Assembly: GCF_018100905.1 (NCBI RefSeq)
Contig: NZ_JAGJEG010000005.1
Location: 1 to 64,000 of the forward strand
DNA length: 64,000 bases
Direction of reading: 5' to 3'
Source of the DNA: Pseudoalteromonas sp. MMG010
GTDB taxonomy: Bacteria > Pseudomonadota > Gammaproteobacteria > Enterobacterales > Alteromonadaceae
Position numbers and translations under genes: made by a program. Positions 28,772 through 39,693 of the stretch are shown piece by piece (positions within the stretch are counted from its first letter, which is position 1; every line of letters starts with the position of its first letter). A model generated the notes under the pieces. That model made no database searches. It saw nothing but the letters and a program-made list of their open reading frames with translations, and was not told where the DNA came from.

Positions 28772-29634
28772 AAACTCAATGCCCAGGCATAGCAAATAAC
28801 AAACATAGGTGCTGCAGCTGTTAAGCTATCAATGCGATCTAAAATACCACCGTGGCCAGGTAAACAACTGCCACTATCTTTTAAACCGGCTTCGCGTTTA
28901 AACATACTTTCAAGTAAATCGCCCACAGCAGAAAAAAGTGCGATTAAAGCCGTCATCACTGCATATACAGGCCATAATGCTGGTTTTATTTCAGCAAAAT
29001 AACAAAACACAACAACAAACACCATGGATGCAACCACACCACCAACTAAACCTTCTATGGTTTTATTAGGGCTGACTTTTGGCATTAATTTATGTTTGCC
29101 AAAGCTTTTTCCTGAAAAATAAGCGCCTACATCAGCACTCCAAACGATACCTAACACGACTAAAATGAGCACCGAGCCAAAGTGTGTTGACTCGCTATAT
29201 TGCGCACTACGTAGCGTATTAAGTGCTAACCATAATGGGATCAAAGTGAGTAATCCCGCAATGCCACGCATTATTAAGCCTTCATTCCATGCTTTTGCCA
29301 TAGCAGGATAACGCCATACTAAATAACTCGCCACAATCCACCATGCAAACGACAAAGTAAACAAGTAGTTAGCATCACCTACTAGACGGTTATTTTGCCA
29401 TAAGCTTTCAATAGGCCAGTGTAAGTTAAGGGCAAAAAGTAACGCTGCGATTAATACGACAAATGCGCCGCGTTTCACTTTATCGCATAAATTCATAAAC
29501 GCAGACCACTCCCACGCGCCGAGCAAAATAATGGCGCCTGCAAAGTAACTAAATAGCGTAAGCGGAGTATAAAAAACTAATGCTAACGCAAGAGGCGCCA
29601 ACACCAGTGAAGTTAAAATACGTTGTTTTAACAA
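28768..29634 (-). CDS. cdsA: Phosphatidate cytidylyltransferase
   Basis: 288 aa, an integral membrane protein with about eight helices. The family signature near the C-terminus, KDSGSCLPGHGGILDRIDSL, contains the conserved Asp residues. It makes CDP-diacylglycerol from phosphatidate and CTP for all phospholipid synthesis. It lies 21 bp after uppS and overlaps dxr by 4 bp. Confidence 0.97.
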   Translation of the reverse strand: MLKQRILTSLVLAPLALALVFYTPLTLFSYFAGAIILLGAWEWSAFMNLCDKVKRGAFVVLIAALLFALNLHWPIESLWQNNRLVGDANYLFTLSFAWWIVASYLVWRYPAMAKAWNEGLIMRGIAGLLTLIPLWLALNTLRSAQYSESTHFGSVLILVVLGIVWSADVGAYFSGKSFGKHKLMPKVSPNKTIEGLVGGVVASMVFVVVFCYFAEIKPALWPVYAVMTALIALFSAVGDLLESMFKREAGLKDSGSCLPGHGGILDRIDSLTAAAPMFVICYAWALSL

Positions 29635-29655
29635 AATAAAATACCTTTATTGAAA

Positions 29656-30417
29656 TTAGGTTTGAGCGAGTAATTGTTTTATTTGTTCGCCCGTACAACC
29701 AAAACGTCGCTCTCTGGCAACGTAACACGCTATGGCTTCAGCAAAAACAGCTTCATCAAAATCAGGCCATAATGTGTCAGTAAAATACAGTTCAGCGTAG
29801 GCTATTTGCCACAGTAAAAAATTACTAATGCGTACATCGCCACCAGTACGGATAAGTAGATCTGGCTGAGCCTGATCTGCCATACACATTTTTTCAGCTA
29901 AACGTTCTTCGTTAATATCTTCAGCACGTAAAGTGCCCTCAGCAACTTGTTCTGCTAACTGCTTAGCTGCGTTGGCAACATCCCAACGACCACCATAATT
30001 TGCAGCAACATTTAACTGCAAACCAGTATTATTTGCAGTTAACTCATGAGCCGAATCAACTTTATCGCGTAAACTATCTGAAAAGCGAGATAAGTCGCCA
30101 ATAATCGTTAGTTTTACATTATTTTTATGGAGCTTTTTCACTTCTTTGCTTAAAACAAATAAAAAAAGCTCCATCAGTGTATTAACTTCATCTTCAGGGC
30201 GGCGCCAGTTTTCACTGCTAAAGGCAAATAAAGTCAACGACTCAATACCTAACTTGGTACAAAATTGCACTGATTGACGCACAGCATCAACGCCCTTTTT
30301 ATGACCAAATACACGGGGTCTATTTCTAGCTTGCGCCCAACGTCCGTTGCCATCCATAATAATGGCAACATGTTTAGGCAAACATTGCTGTGAAATTGTA
30401 TCAGTGTCCAGAACCAT
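29656..30417 (-). CDS. uppS: Undecaprenyl diphosphate synthase
   Basis: 253 aa. The cis-prenyltransferase signature [10 protein letters not shown] with the catalytic Asp lies near residue 21, and [23 protein letters not shown] follows near the C-terminus. It condenses IPP with FPP to the C55 lipid carrier used for peptidoglycan and O-antigen. A strong terminator separates it from frr upstream, so it probably starts a new transcript reading into cdsA-dxr-rseP-bamA. Confidence 0.98.
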   Translation of the reverse strand: MVLDTDTISQQCLPKHVAIIMDGNGRWAQARNRPRVFGHKKGVDAVRQSVQFCTKLGIESLTLFAFSSENWRRPEDEVNTLMELFLFVLSKEVKKLHKNNVKLTIIGDLSRFSDSLRDKVDSAHELTANNTGLQLNVAANYGGRWDVANAAKQLAEQVAEGTLRAEDINEERLAEKMCMADQAQPDLLIRTGGDVRISNFLLWQIAYAELYFTDTLWPDFDEAVFAEAIACYVARERRFGCTGEQIKQLLAQT

Positions 30418-30439
30418 AAATATCGTTTATTCCATAAAA

Positions 30440-30471
30440 AAACGCCGCCTAGTATACCCTAGACGGCGTTT
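30440..30471 (-). terminator. Terminator between frr and uppS
   Basis: AAACGCCGTCTAG and CTAGGCGGCGTTT pair over 13 positions (one mismatch/wobble) around a 6-nt loop, followed by TTTTA on the minus strand. It ends the pyrH-frr transcript. Confidence 0.9.
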
Positions 30472-30512
30472 CAAAACTAATATATTTGTTATACCTGGTG
30501 CAGGTACTTCAA

Positions 30513-31070
30513 TTAGATTTCCATTAACTCGGTTTCTTTAGCCGCTAAATGGGTATCCATTTCTTTTACAAATTTATCGGTTAATTTCTGAATAGCATCT
30601 TCGCCTTGACGCGCTTCATCTTCAGAGATTTCTTTATCTTTTAATAACGATTTAATATCGCCATTTGCATCACGACGAATATTACGAACAGCAACACGGC
30701 CGCCTTCAACTTCACCACGTACAATTTTGATTAAGTCTTTACGACGTTCTTCAGTCAGTGGAGGTAATGGAACACGAATAACCGTCCCGGCAGACATAGG
30801 GTTTAAACCTAAGTCAGAAGCCATAATCGCTTTTTCTACTGCTTGCGCTAATGACTTATCAAAGACGTTAATTGCTAAAGTACGTGAGTCTTCGATGACT
30901 ACATTAGCCACTTGGTTTAATGGTGTATCTGCACCATAGTAAGATACCATTATGCCATCAAGTATTGCAGGGTGTGCACGGCCGGTACGAATTTTTGATA
31001 ATTGACTTGTTAGTGCTGAAACACTTTTTGTCATGCGTTCTTGCGCATCTTTTTGAATATCGTTAATCAC
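30513..31070 (-). CDS. frr: Ribosome recycling factor
   Basis: 185 aa, the standard length. The two-domain helical protein shows [13 protein letters not shown] and the C-terminal [14 protein letters not shown] helix. With EF-G it splits post-termination ribosomes. It lies 14 bp after pyrH, co-transcribed, with a terminator downstream. Confidence 0.99.
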   Translation of the reverse strand: MINDIQKDAQERMTKSVSALTSQLSKIRTGRAHPAILDGIMVSYYGADTPLNQVANVVIEDSRTLAINVFDKSLAQAVEKAIMASDLGLNPMSAGTVIRVPLPPLTEERRKDLIKIVRGEVEGGRVAVRNIRRDANGDIKSLLKDKEISEDEARQGEDAIQKLTDKFVKEMDTHLAAKETELMEI

Positions 31071-31084
31071 GGTTCAATCCTAAT

Positions 31085-31834
31085 CTATTTGCTTGTTGGT
31101 TCAGAAGCTTGTGAAGAGATAAGCGTGCCTTCTTCTTCACCCATTATAACACGTTTTAATGCGCCTGATTTGTTCATATTAAATACGCTCAATGGCATAT
31201 TGTGATCACGAGCAAGCGTAAACGCCGCTAGATCCATTACTTTTAATTCTTTATCAATAATTTCATTGTAACTTAAGTGGCGATAAAGCGTTGCATCAGG
31301 GTTTTTAACTGGATCGTCACTAAATACACCGTCAACTTTAGTTGCTTTAATTACTGTATCTGCTTCAATTTCGATTCCGCGTAAACACGCTGCAGAATCA
31401 GTGGTAAAAAATGGATTACCTGTGCCAGCTGCAAAAATAACAACACGGCCTGTTTTTAATAAACTAATTGCTTCAGCCCAGTTATAAGCATCACAAACAC
31501 CATTTAATGGGATAGCCGACATTAAACGACAATTTACAAACGCACGATGCAGCGCATCACGCATTGCTAAGCCATTCATTACTGTTGCAAGCATACCCAT
31601 ATGGTCGCCTACAACGCGGTTCATACCCGCTTCAGCTAACGAGCCTCCACGTAAAAAGTTACCGCCGCCAATAACTAAACCCACTTCAACGTCAAGCTCT
31701 ACTAACTCTTTAATTTCTTGCGCCATGCGATCTAACACTTTAGGGTCGATGCCGAATCCCTCATCGCCCATTAAAGCTTCACCGCTTAATTTGAGAAGAA
31801 CGCGTCTAAAAATAGGTTTACGATTGATAGTCAT
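31085..31834 (-). CDS. pyrH: UMP kinase
   Basis: 249 aa. It belongs to the amino acid kinase superfamily, with [13 protein letters not shown] at the N-terminus and GGGNFLRG and [12 protein letters not shown] further on. It is hexameric, phosphorylates UMP to UDP, and is feedback-controlled by UTP/GTP in the family. It is separated from tsf by a terminator hairpin, so either read-through or a separate promoter drives pyrH-frr. Confidence 0.99.
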   Translation of the reverse strand: MTINRKPIFRRVLLKLSGEALMGDEGFGIDPKVLDRMAQEIKELVELDVEVGLVIGGGNFLRGGSLAEAGMNRVVGDHMGMLATVMNGLAMRDALHRAFVNCRLMSAIPLNGVCDAYNWAEAISLLKTGRVVIFAAGTGNPFFTTDSAACLRGIEIEADTVIKATKVDGVFSDDPVKNPDATLYRHLSYNEIIDKELKVMDLAAFTLARDHNMPLSVFNMNKSGALKRVIMGEEEGTLISSQASEPTSK

Positions 31835-31877
31835 AGTATTTTGGCCAACTTTTTTTAATAAATTATGGGTAAAAAAT

Positions 31878-31910
31878 AACCGCGCTTATGATAAACATAA
31901 AAGCGCGGTT
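31878..31910 (-). terminator. Terminator after tsf
   Basis: AACCGCGCTT and AAGCGCGGTT form a perfect 10-bp GC-rich stem with a 13-nt loop, followed on the minus strand by ATTTTTTA. It separates the abundant rpsB-tsf message from pyrH. Confidence 0.92.
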
Positions 31911-31995
31911 ATTTTAAAGAATTTCTAAGCGTGAAGCAAAAGCAAATAGTACTTTAATTTCATCTAATTTCCTTTTGCATCACAAATAGTGAATC

Positions 31996-32847
31996 TTACT
32001 CGCCTTTAGCAGCTGCTATTTGAGCAGCAACTTCAGCAGCAAAATCTTCTTCTTTCTTTTCGATACCTTCACCAACTTCTACACGTACGAAGCTAGTAAC
32101 TGTTGCGTTTTTCTCTTTAAGAACATCGCCAACAGACTTTTTAGGTTCCATGATGAATGCTTGACCAGTAAGAGAAACCTCACCAGTAAATTTCTTCATG
32201 CGACCGATAACCATTTTTTCAGCGATTTCAGCAGGCTTGCCTTCATTCATCGCGATATCGATTTGTACTTGCTTCTCTTTTTCTACAACATCTGCTGGAA
32301 CATCACCAGGTGTTAAGTACTCAGGGCTTGAAGCAGCAACGTGCATTGCAACGTGCTTAAGTGTTTCTTCATCAGCAACACCAGCAACAACAACACCAAT
32401 ACGCTCACCGTGACGGTACTCAACAAGTGTTTCACCTGCGATGTACTGTAAACGACGAACATTGATGTTTTCACCAATTTTAGTTACTAACTCAACGCGA
32501 GCTTCTTCAAACTTAGCTTGTAAGTCTTCGATAGTCACAGTGTCAGCAATCGCAGCGTCAGCTACTTTGTTAGCAAATGCTAGGAAGCTTTCATCTTTAG
32601 CAACAAAGTCAGTTTGACAGTTAACTTCTACAAGAACTGCAACACCTTCTTTTTGCTTGATGATGATAGTACCTTCAGCAGCAATGTTACCTGCTTTTTT
32701 AGCAGCCTTTGCAGCACCGCTCTTACGCATATTTTCAATCGCTAACTCGATGTCGCCATCAGTTTCAGTTAACGCTTTTTTACAATCCATCATGCCAGCG
32801 CCAGTACGCTCGCGTAATTCTTTAACTAGGGCAGTAGTTACAGCCAT
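31996..32847 (-). CDS. tsf: Elongation factor Ts
   Basis: 283 aa, same as E. coli. The N-terminal UBA-like domain has the hallmark [13 protein letters not shown], followed by the core with [12 protein letters not shown] and the coiled-coil/C-terminal module. It exchanges GDP for GTP on EF-Tu. It is downstream of rpsB, with a 106-bp gap that holds two hairpins. Confidence 0.99.
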   Translation of the reverse strand: MAVTTALVKELRERTGAGMMDCKKALTETDGDIELAIENMRKSGAAKAAKKAGNIAAEGTIIIKQKEGVAVLVEVNCQTDFVAKDESFLAFANKVADAAIADTVTIEDLQAKFEEARVELVTKIGENINVRRLQYIAGETLVEYRHGERIGVVVAGVADEETLKHVAMHVAASSPEYLTPGDVPADVVEKEKQVQIDIAMNEGKPAEIAEKMVIGRMKKFTGEVSLTGQAFIMEPKKSVGDVLKEKNATVTSFVRVEVGEGIEKKEEDFAAEVAAQIAAAKGE

Positions 32848-32883
32848 TAGTAAATCCTCAAATCTGAAATCAGGTATTAGATA

Positions 32884-32940
32884 AGCGGGTTACCCGCTCT
32901 ACAACAATAGCAAGTCTTCACCTTAAAAAGATGAAGACTT
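32884..32940 (-). promoter_or_regulatory. Two hairpins in the rpsB-tsf gap (partial attenuators or mRNA barriers)
   Basis: AAGTCTTCA/TGAAGACTT (32912-32940, 9-bp stem) and AGCGGG/CCCGCT (32884-32898) lie in tandem. Neither is followed by a T-tract on the minus strand, so they are more likely RNA stabilisers or partial pause sites than full terminators. Confidence 0.5.
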
Positions 32941-32953
32941 GATGACAGCTAAA

Positions 32954-33682
32954 TTATTCAGCTTCTACGAAGTCGTCTTTTTCAGCTTGAGCAACGATGT
33001 TGTTCTCACGACCTTCAGTGATAGCAGCTGCAACAGAGCTAGTGTAAAGGTTGATTGCACGGATAGCATCATCGTTACCAGGTACGATGTAATCAACACC
33101 GTCTGGGTTAGAGTTAGTATCAACGATTGCAACAACTGGAATACCTAGGTTGTTTGCTTCACGGATAGCAATGTGCTCGTGGTCAGCATCGATAACGAAG
33201 ATAGCGTCTGGAAGGCCACCCATATTTTTGATACCACCAAGGCTCTTTTCAAGCTTGTCCATTTCACGAGTAAGCATTAACGCTTCTTTCTTAGTTAATT
33301 TTTCGAAAGTACCGTCAGCGCTTTGAACTTCAAGATCTTTTAAACGCTTGATTGATTGACGAACTGTTTTCCAGTTAGTCAACATACCACCTAACCAACG
33401 GTGGTTTACGTAGAACTGATCACTCGCGATTGCAGCGTCTTTTACTGCTTCGCTTGCTGCGCGCTTAGTACCAACGAAAAGAACTTTACCTTTATTTGCA
33501 GCAGCGCCACTTAAAAACTTAAGTGCGTCGTTGAACATTGGTACAGTTTGCTCAAGGTTGATGATATGAACACGGTTACGTGCGCCGAAGATGAAAGGCT
33601 TCATCTTAGGGTTCCAGTAACGTGCTTGGTGACCGAAGTGAACACCAGCTTGAAGCATATCGCGCATTGAAACGTTTGCCAT
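32954..33682 (-). CDS. rpsB: 30S ribosomal protein S2
   Basis: 242 aa, matching the family. It starts [19 protein letters not shown], with the S2 signatures [16 protein letters not shown] and [19 protein letters not shown]. It is the first gene of rpsB-tsf, with AGAGGA 8 nt upstream of the start. A leader of about 180 nt separates it from its promoter. Confidence 0.99.
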   Translation of the reverse strand: MANVSMRDMLQAGVHFGHQARYWNPKMKPFIFGARNRVHIINLEQTVPMFNDALKFLSGAAANKGKVLFVGTKRAASEAVKDAAIASDQFYVNHRWLGGMLTNWKTVRQSIKRLKDLEVQSADGTFEKLTKKEALMLTREMDKLEKSLGGIKNMGGLPDAIFVIDADHEHIAIREANNLGIPVVAIVDTNSNPDGVDYIVPGNDDAIRAINLYTSSVAAAITEGRENNIVAQAEKDDFVEAE

Positions 33683-33863
33683 TTTATAAATCCTCTATGT
33701 TGTTTAGGGTTAGGCCTCCACATATCCCATAGCACCAACATTTTCAGTTTTATTAACTTCAAATGCACCCAAGTGTATGTGACGATACGTGTGTGTGTTA
33801 AAATAAAATTGTGGTTGTCTTAAATACAAAAAATCATTTAAGAATTTATTTGTAAAAAGACGG
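33683..33863 (-). promoter_or_regulatory. rpsB 5' leader (possible S2 autoregulatory region)
   Basis: About 180 nt lie between the predicted transcription start and rpsB. In E. coli and other gammaproteobacteria the rpsB leader mediates feedback by S2. Position and length fit, but I could not verify the conserved structure. Open frames in this region have no ribosome binding site. Confidence 0.4.
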
Positions 33864-33869
33864 CGCGCT

Positions 33870-33898
33870 TTATACCATATTAAAAATAAATACTCAAC
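33870..33898 (-). promoter_or_regulatory. Sigma-70 promoter for rpsB-tsf
   Basis: Minus strand TTGAGT (33893-33898), 17-bp spacer, TATAAA (33870-33875), then a GCGCGCC discriminator. GC-rich discriminators mark stringently controlled ribosomal promoters. Confidence 0.8.
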
Positions 33899-33955
33899 GT
33901 CTCGTGCAAAATTTGTGCGACGACAAATCACAAAATAGACGACTTTGGAGCCTCA

Positions 33956-34744
33956 ATGAGTGCTGTAATTAAGACCCCTGAAGAAATTGAAAAAATGCGT
34001 ATTGCCGGGCGCTTAGCGGCAGATGTACTAGAGATGATTGAACCACATGTAGTGCCAGGAATCACCACAGATGAATTAAATACAATTTGTCATGATTATA
34101 TTGTGAATGAGCAAAAAGCAATTCCAGCACCACTAAATTATCATGGTTTTCCAAAATCAATTTGTACTTCAGTTAATCATGTAATTTGTCATGGTATTCC
34201 AAACGACAAAGCACTAAAAGACGGTGACAGCGTTAATATTGATATTACGGTTATAAAAGACGGATATCATGGCGACACCTCAAAAATGTTTCATGTAGGG
34301 ACTCCTAACATTCAAGGTAAGCGCCTTGCACAAGTAACGCAAGAAAGCTTATATCTGGCCATTAAAATGGTTAAGCCGGGTGTGCGTTTGGGTGATATTG
34401 GCGCTGCAATTCAAAAATATGCAGAAAGCTTTAATTATTCAATTGTGCGTGAATACTGTGGCCATGGTATCGGTAGCGAGTTTCATGAAGAGCCACAAGT
34501 TATGCACTACGGTAAAGCCGGTACGGGTGAAACATTAAAAGCAGGCATGTGCTTAACGATTGAGCCGATGGTCAATGCAGGTAAGCGCCAATGTAAGTTA
34601 CTTAAAGATGACTGGACTGTGGTTACGCGTGACCGTAGTTTATCGGCACAATGGGAACATACTTTGCTTGTCACTGAAAATGGTGTTGAAATTTTAACGT
34701 TACGATCAGATGATACCATCGACAGGATTATCGAACACGCTTAA
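33956..34744 (+). CDS. map: Methionine aminopeptidase, type I
   Basis: 262 aa, the E. coli-type length. The metal ligands fit the pita-bread fold: Asp in VNIDITV, Asp in YHGDTSKMF, His in YCGHGIGSEFHE, and two Glu in TIEPM and WEHT. It removes the initiator Met from nascent proteins. GGAG lies 5 nt before the ATG. It is divergent from rpsB, as in many gammaproteobacteria, and is followed by glnD-dapD. Confidence 0.99.
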   Translation: MSAVIKTPEEIEKMRIAGRLAADVLEMIEPHVVPGITTDELNTICHDYIVNEQKAIPAPLNYHGFPKSICTSVNHVICHGIPNDKALKDGDSVNIDITVIKDGYHGDTSKMFHVGTPNIQGKRLAQVTQESLYLAIKMVKPGVRLGDIGAAIQKYAESFNYSIVREYCGHGIGSEFHEEPQVMHYGKAGTGETLKAGMCLTIEPMVNAGKRQCKLLKDDWTVVTRDRSLSAQWEHTLLVTENGVEILTLRSDDTIDRIIEHA

Positions 34745-34773
34745 TAAATAACAATAAACAGGAGCCAGCCCAC

Positions 34774-37392
34774 GTGGCATTACCCAACAAAGTAAAAAAA
34801 TTACTTAGCGATGCTGAGAATTTAACTGATTATCGCGATTGTTCTAGCTATTTTTATAAATGGTTACATAACGAATTTTCTAAACAACCGGTTGGGAATT
34901 TAATTAATGCCCGTGCAGAGTTTATTGACCGATTACTAATAAAGCTTTTTCAGGCATTTGATTTAGCTCATGAGCCTGACTTAGCACTTATTGCCGTTGG
35001 TGGTTATGGTCGGGGTGAGCTTCACCCCTACTCTGATATTGATATTTTACTATTGGTAACTCAAGACCCGAGCAAAGAGGTATGTGAAAAAATAGGTCAA
35101 TTCCTCACTATGCTATGGGATTTAAACCTTGAGATAGGCCACAGTGTTCGTACCATCGAACAAGCTATAGAGCAAAAGCGAGAAGACGTTACCTTTGCAA
35201 CTAGCTTGCTCGAAAGCCGTCTTATTTTTGGTAATCATATTGAGTTTGAAAAGCTTAAAAACTTTATTTTAGAGACGCCTATCTGGGGCTCTAAAGAATT
35301 TTTTGAAGCTAAAGTTCAAGAACAAAATTTGCGCCATAGAAAATGCCATGGCACGGCATATAACCTTGAGCCCAACATCAAAGAAAACCCCGGTGGTTTA
35401 CGTGATTTACAAACCATTATTTGGGTGGCAAAAAAGCATTTTCGCGCTGAAACTTTGCAAGAACTCATAAATCATGGTTATTTAACCCATGAAGAATTCC
35501 AAGAACTTTCTGAGTGCCTTGAGAATTTATGGAATATTCGCTTTGCACTGCATTTAGCCGCAGGTCGTTCTGAAAACCGCTTGTTGTTTGATCATCAACC
35601 CAATGCCGCCGAAATACTGGGTTTTGGTAGCGACGGTAAAGCATCGGTTGAGCGCATGATGAAACGGTTATTTAGGATAATGAGCCGCGTACGTGAGCTA
35701 AATCAAATGCTTCTATCGTACTTTGAGCAAAGCATTATTCCTGAGACCACCAGCACCCCGGTTATCGAACTTGATCGTAATTTTGAGCGTGTAGGCCATC
35801 AAATAAGAGTTAAAAATCCATCTGTATTTTTTCGCCGCGATCAACTTTTTGTTTTATTTGAACACATTGCCGACAACCCAGATATCACGCACATTTACCC
35901 AAGTACTATTCGTACGATACGCCAAGTTCGTAGGCGCCTATTAGGTGATTTACAAGATTATGCTGCGTGTCGCGAAGCATTTTTACGCATAGTAAAACAC
36001 CCAAACGGCATGGGCCGTGCATTTACACTGATGCACAAACACGGCATGCTTGCAGCCTATTTACCACAATGGCGTAACATTTTTGGGCAAATGCAATTTG
36101 ACCTATTTCATGCTTATACCGTTGATGAACACACCCATAAGTTAATCAATAATATTTATCAGTATTTTGATAAAACCGGACACATAGAGTTTCCACTATG
36201 TAATGAAATTGTCACTCGCATGGATAAACCAGAGTTATTATATTTAGCGGGAATTTTTCATGATATCGCCAAAGGCCGTGGTGGCGATCACTCAGAGCTT
36301 GGCTCAGTGGATGCCATTGCTTTTGCTAAATTACATGGCTTTTCCAATAGCGATGGCAAACTAATATCGTGGCTTGTTGGTAATCACTTACTGATGTCGG
36401 TGACTGCTCAGCGTCGAGACATTAACGACCCTGATGTCATAAAAGACTTTGCTACAAAAGTGAGAACTGAACGCCAGCTCGATTATTTATATTGTTTAAC
36501 CCTTGCCGATATTCGCGCGACCAATGATAAACTATGGAATGATTGGAAAAACACCTTATTACGCGAGCTTTATCTGCATACTCAACGAGCATTGCGCCAA
36601 GGGCTAGAAAACCCAATGGATCAACGCGATCAAATCCGTGATAAGAAACATCAAGCTAAGCAACGTTTAATAAATTTAAGTTACGATGAAGACAAAATCA
36701 ATGCTATTTGGGCGCGCTTTAAAGCCAATTATTTTACCGGCTTTAGTGAGCAGCAAATTTCATGGCACACCGAACATTTATTAAATTGCGATGATTTAGC
36801 TAAACCCAGTGTGGCAGTATCAGATAAAGCAATGCATGGCGGTACCCAAGTGTTTGCATATAGCCCTTATGCAGGCTCACTCTTTTCGCTATTAGTGAGT
36901 GTGATTGGCTCTAAGCGTGCGCAAATTCAACACGCACAAGTACTTACTACACGCGATGGCTACGTATTATTTAACTTTGTCATTCTTGAAGTCGATGGAG
37001 ACGCCATTGCCAGTAATCGCGCGCTCACCATTAAGCGTGGCTTAGAGCAAGTTTTAAACGAACCAACAAAAAAAATTCGCTTTAAAAAGAACCGCTCACA
37101 ACGTTTTAAAGACTTTAACATTAAACCCAAAATTGTATTGCGCCCACACACTAAAAAAGAGCGCAGTTTAATTGAAATTCAAGCAGTCGATATCCCGGGT
37201 TTACTAACCAAAATAGCCGAGGTATTTCATGCTCACTCTTTACATATTCATGCCGCGCGTATTAGTACCGTCGGTGAACGTGTAGAAGATTTCTTTGTCG
37301 TATCAAATAATGACTATCAAGCACTGACTGATGAAGAACAAGTAAAGATTCATCAAGCATTACGTAAAAAACTCAACGCAGAAATTCAATAG
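34774..37392 (+). CDS. glnD: Bifunctional uridylyltransferase/uridylyl-removing enzyme GlnD
   Basis: 872 aa. The nucleotidyltransferase motif [19 protein letters not shown] lies near residues 75-95. An HD hydrolase domain ([17 protein letters not shown]) is near 490-510, and two ACT domains are at the C-terminus (about 700 and 800). It uridylylates PII at low glutamine and removes UMP at high glutamine, setting nitrogen control. A GTG start has AGGAG 11 nt upstream. It lies 29 bp after map and 8 bp before dapD. Confidence 0.98.
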   Translation: MALPNKVKKLLSDAENLTDYRDCSSYFYKWLHNEFSKQPVGNLINARAEFIDRLLIKLFQAFDLAHEPDLALIAVGGYGRGELHPYSDIDILLLVTQDPSKEVCEKIGQFLTMLWDLNLEIGHSVRTIEQAIEQKREDVTFATSLLESRLIFGNHIEFEKLKNFILETPIWGSKEFFEAKVQEQNLRHRKCHGTAYNLEPNIKENPGGLRDLQTIIWVAKKHFRAETLQELINHGYLTHEEFQELSECLENLWNIRFALHLAAGRSENRLLFDHQPNAAEILGFGSDGKASVERMMKRLFRIMSRVRELNQMLLSYFEQSIIPETTSTPVIELDRNFERVGHQIRVKNPSVFFRRDQLFVLFEHIADNPDITHIYPSTIRTIRQVRRRLLGDLQDYAACREAFLRIVKHPNGMGRAFTLMHKHGMLAAYLPQWRNIFGQMQFDLFHAYTVDEHTHKLINNIYQYFDKTGHIEFPLCNEIVTRMDKPELLYLAGIFHDIAKGRGGDHSELGSVDAIAFAKLHGFSNSDGKLISWLVGNHLLMSVTAQRRDINDPDVIKDFATKVRTERQLDYLYCLTLADIRATNDKLWNDWKNTLLRELYLHTQRALRQGLENPMDQRDQIRDKKHQAKQRLINLSYDEDKINAIWARFKANYFTGFSEQQISWHTEHLLNCDDLAKPSVAVSDKAMHGGTQVFAYSPYAGSLFSLLVSVIGSKRAQIQHAQVLTTRDGYVLFNFVILEVDGDAIASNRALTIKRGLEQVLNEPTKKIRFKKNRSQRFKDFNIKPKIVLRPHTKKERSLIEIQAVDIPGLLTKIAEVFHAHSLHIHAARISTVGERVEDFFVVSNNDYQALTDEEQVKIHQALRKKLNAEIQ

Positions 37393-37400
37393 AGGACACT

Positions 37401-38228
37401 ATGTCAGATTTAAAAACCATGATAGAAAACGCCTGGGACAACCGTGACAGCATAAGCCCTAGTACGGTTACCGATGATGTTAAAAACGCCATCATTGATG
37501 CCCTGGAGTTACTAGATAGCGGTGCTGCTCGCGTTGCAGAAAAAATCTCAGGTGAATGGGTTGTTCACCAATGGCTTAAAAAAGCCGTATTACTGTCGTT
37601 TCGTATTCGCGATAACCAGCCAATGAACGACGGTGTAAATCAGTTTTACGACAAAGTCCCGCTTAAATTTAGCGACTACACACCCGAGCAGTTCCAACAA
37701 GGTGGTATGCGCGTAGTACCTAATGCGGTAGCACGTAAAGGCAGTTTTGTCGGTAAAAACGTGGTACTTATGCCATCTTACGTAAATATTGGCGCCTACG
37801 TAGATGAAGGCACCATGGTTGATACATGGGCTACCGTAGGCTCATGTGCACAAATTGGTAAGAACGTACATTTATCGGGCGGCGTTGGCATAGGCGGTGT
37901 TTTAGAGCCACTACAAGCTAACCCTACCATCATCGAAGACAACTGTTTTATTGGCGCTCGTTCTGAAATTGTTGAAGGTGTTGTCGTCGAAGAAGGCGCG
38001 GTTATTTCAATGGGTGTTTACATCAGCCAAAGTACCCGTATTTACGACCGTGAAACCGGCGAAATTCACTACGGACGCGTACCAGCAGGCGCTGTTGTTG
38101 TACCAGGTGCATTACCATCAAAAGATGGCAGCCACAGCCTTTACGCTGCAATCATCGTGAAGAAAGTAGATCAACAAACGCGTGAAAAAGTCGGCATTAA
38201 TGCCCTACTTCGCTCAATTGATGAGTAA
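37401..38228 (+). CDS. dapD: 2,3,4,5-tetrahydropyridine-2,6-dicarboxylate N-succinyltransferase
   Basis: 275 aa, near E. coli DapD (274). An N-terminal helical domain precedes a left-handed beta-helix of hexapeptide repeats ([23 protein letters not shown]). It succinylates tetrahydrodipicolinate in the lysine/diaminopimelate pathway. It is the last gene of map-glnD-dapD, the same order as in E. coli, and is followed by a strong terminator. Confidence 0.99.
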   Translation: MSDLKTMIENAWDNRDSISPSTVTDDVKNAIIDALELLDSGAARVAEKISGEWVVHQWLKKAVLLSFRIRDNQPMNDGVNQFYDKVPLKFSDYTPEQFQQGGMRVVPNAVARKGSFVGKNVVLMPSYVNIGAYVDEGTMVDTWATVGSCAQIGKNVHLSGGVGIGGVLEPLQANPTIIEDNCFIGARSEIVEGVVVEEGAVISMGVYISQSTRIYDRETGEIHYGRVPAGAVVVPGALPSKDGSHSLYAAIIVKKVDQQTREKVGINALLRSIDE

Positions 38229-38297
38229 TAACTCGGTTAAGTTCAATAAAACGAAACCTTATAATACGTTGAAGTAAGTTAACTTTAATTGTATATA

Positions 38298-38334
38298 AAA
38301 AGCCCTAAATAAAACATTTTATTTAGGGCTTTTT
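38298..38334 (+). terminator. Terminator after dapD
   Basis: AAAAGCCCTAAATAAAA and its complement form a 17-bp perfect stem with a 2-nt apical gap, followed by T residues. Symmetric A/T flanks would let it act in both directions. Confidence 0.92.
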
Positions 38335-38463
38335 ACTATTAATTTAGATTAAAAATGCATTTTAACCCACTGAATTACAATTATTTAATTCATATTTTAT
38401 ACGTCTATAAAAACCTTTAGTGATTACACGTAAATAAGAAACGTTTTTTCACTCAAAAACCAA

Positions 38464-38491
38464 AAAAGCACCTATCAAGATAAGTGCTTTT
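38464..38491 (-). terminator. Terminator after phhB
   Basis: A stem of AAAAGCAC, one mismatch, then TATC, pairing with GATA and GTGCTTTT, followed by TTTTTT on the minus strand. It lies 22 bp after the phhB stop. Confidence 0.8.
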
Positions 38492-38513
38492 GGTTTTACT
38501 TTATTTGTATGAC

Positions 38514-38858
38514 TTACAGTGCGTTAAATAACTCGTCAGTTTTAGCTGCGCAAATAAAGTCGTTTTTGTGTAGGCCTTTAATTGAATGGCTCCACCAAGT
38601 AACCGTGACTTTCCCCCACTCGGTTAATAAACCTGGGTGATGGCCTTCGTCTTCGGCCATGTCGCCTACTTTGTTAGTAAACGCGATTGCCTGTTTAAAG
38701 TTTTTAAATTTATAAACACGCTCAAGCTGCATAATGCCGTCGCGCACTTCTGGTACCCAGTCTGGGATTTTTGTAATAAGTTGTGCAAGCTCTTCGTCAG
38801 ATACTTTTGGCGCATCACCATGACAGGCTTGGCATGTTTGTTCACTTAATGAAGACAT
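38514..38858 (-). CDS. phhB: Pterin-4a-carbinolamine dehydratase
   Basis: 114 aa. The family motif [21 protein letters not shown] carries the tandem His and the Trp of the active site. It dehydrates the 4a-hydroxy-tetrahydropterin released by phenylalanine hydroxylase so the cofactor can be recycled. It sits 37 bp after phhA. The N-terminus has Cys-x-x-Cys-His (CQACH), a common feature of bacterial PhhB. Confidence 0.97.
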   Translation of the reverse strand: MSSLSEQTCQACHGDAPKVSDEELAQLITKIPDWVPEVRDGIMQLERVYKFKNFKQAIAFTNKVGDMAEDEGHHPGLLTEWGKVTVTWWSHSIKGLHKNDFICAAKTDELFNAL

Positions 38859-38895
38859 TTTAAATCCTTACTTTAGCATTTCATTTTAATTAAAG

Positions 38896-39693
38896 TTAAC
38901 TGGCTAATTTTTCTTTTGCTGGAAATTGAGGCTCGTATAAACCAAGCGACTTTGCTTGTGCAACTAACGCCATTATATTCATTTTCGATATTTCAAATAA
39001 ATCATGAATCGAACTAATGGTGAAGTACACCGGTTGCATAATATCAATACGATAGGGGGTGCGCAGTACATCAAGTACGTTCATTGGTTTTATATCGGGC
39101 GTTGTTGAATAAACATATTGTGTTTCACCTGGGCTGGATAACACGCCGCCGCCATATATTTTTAAGCCTTTATCGCTCTGCATTAAACCAAATTCGATTG
39201 TAAACCAATAAATACGCGCTAAATAAGCACGATCTTTCTTTTCTGCTGCGTACCCTAGCTGCCCATATTTATGGGTGAATTCGGCAAAGTCTGTATTCGT
39301 CAACATGGCACAATGGCCAAATATTTCATGAAAAATATCGGGTTCTTGTAAATAATCAAATTCGTCACGACTTCGTATAAAAGTCGCCACAGGAAATTGC
39401 TTATTGGCTAGTAATCTAAAAAACTCATCAAAGTCAATGAGTGCGGGCACGGGTGTCACTTGCCAACCGGTTGTCGCTTTTAAAACGCTATTTAGCTCAC
39501 TTAGCTGCGGTATACGATCATGAGGTAGGTTTAATTTATCTAACCCTTCAAGGTATTCATCGCAAGCTTTGCCTTTTATACACTGTAGTTGTCGTGTGAT
39601 GAGTTCTGACCAAATCTTATGCTCTTCATTTGTCCAATGAATGATACCATTTTCGTCAGGGGCTTTTGATTTGTATTTATTCATTTTAGCCAT
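38896..39693 (-). CDS. phhA: Phenylalanine 4-monooxygenase
   Basis: 265 aa, like the single-domain bacterial enzymes (about 260). The non-heme iron ligands are visible: His122 and His127 in FHEIFGHC, and Glu167 in FTIEFG. It hydroxylates phenylalanine to tyrosine using O2 and tetrahydropterin. It forms an operon with phhB. Two near-consensus TyrR/PhhR boxes lie upstream (39815-39832 and 39887-39904), pointing to induction by aromatic amino acids. There is no ACT regulatory domain, as usual in bacteria. Confidence 0.98.
   Translation of the reverse strand: MAKMNKYKSKAPDENGIIHWTNEEHKIWSELITRQLQCIKGKACDEYLEGLDKLNLPHDRIPQLSELNSVLKATTGWQVTPVPALIDFDEFFRLLANKQFPVATFIRSRDEFDYLQEPDIFHEIFGHCAMLTNTDFAEFTHKYGQLGYAAEKKDRAYLARIYWFTIEFGLMQSDKGLKIYGGGVLSSPGETQYVYSTTPDIKPMNVLDVLRTPYRIDIMQPVYFTISSIHDLFEISKMNIMALVAQAKSLGLYEPQFPAKEKLAS

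Noticed and set aside
33710..33931. 73-codon open frame upstream of rpsB
   Set aside because: It covers the rpsB promoter and leader, has no ribosome binding site, and encodes nothing recognisable.
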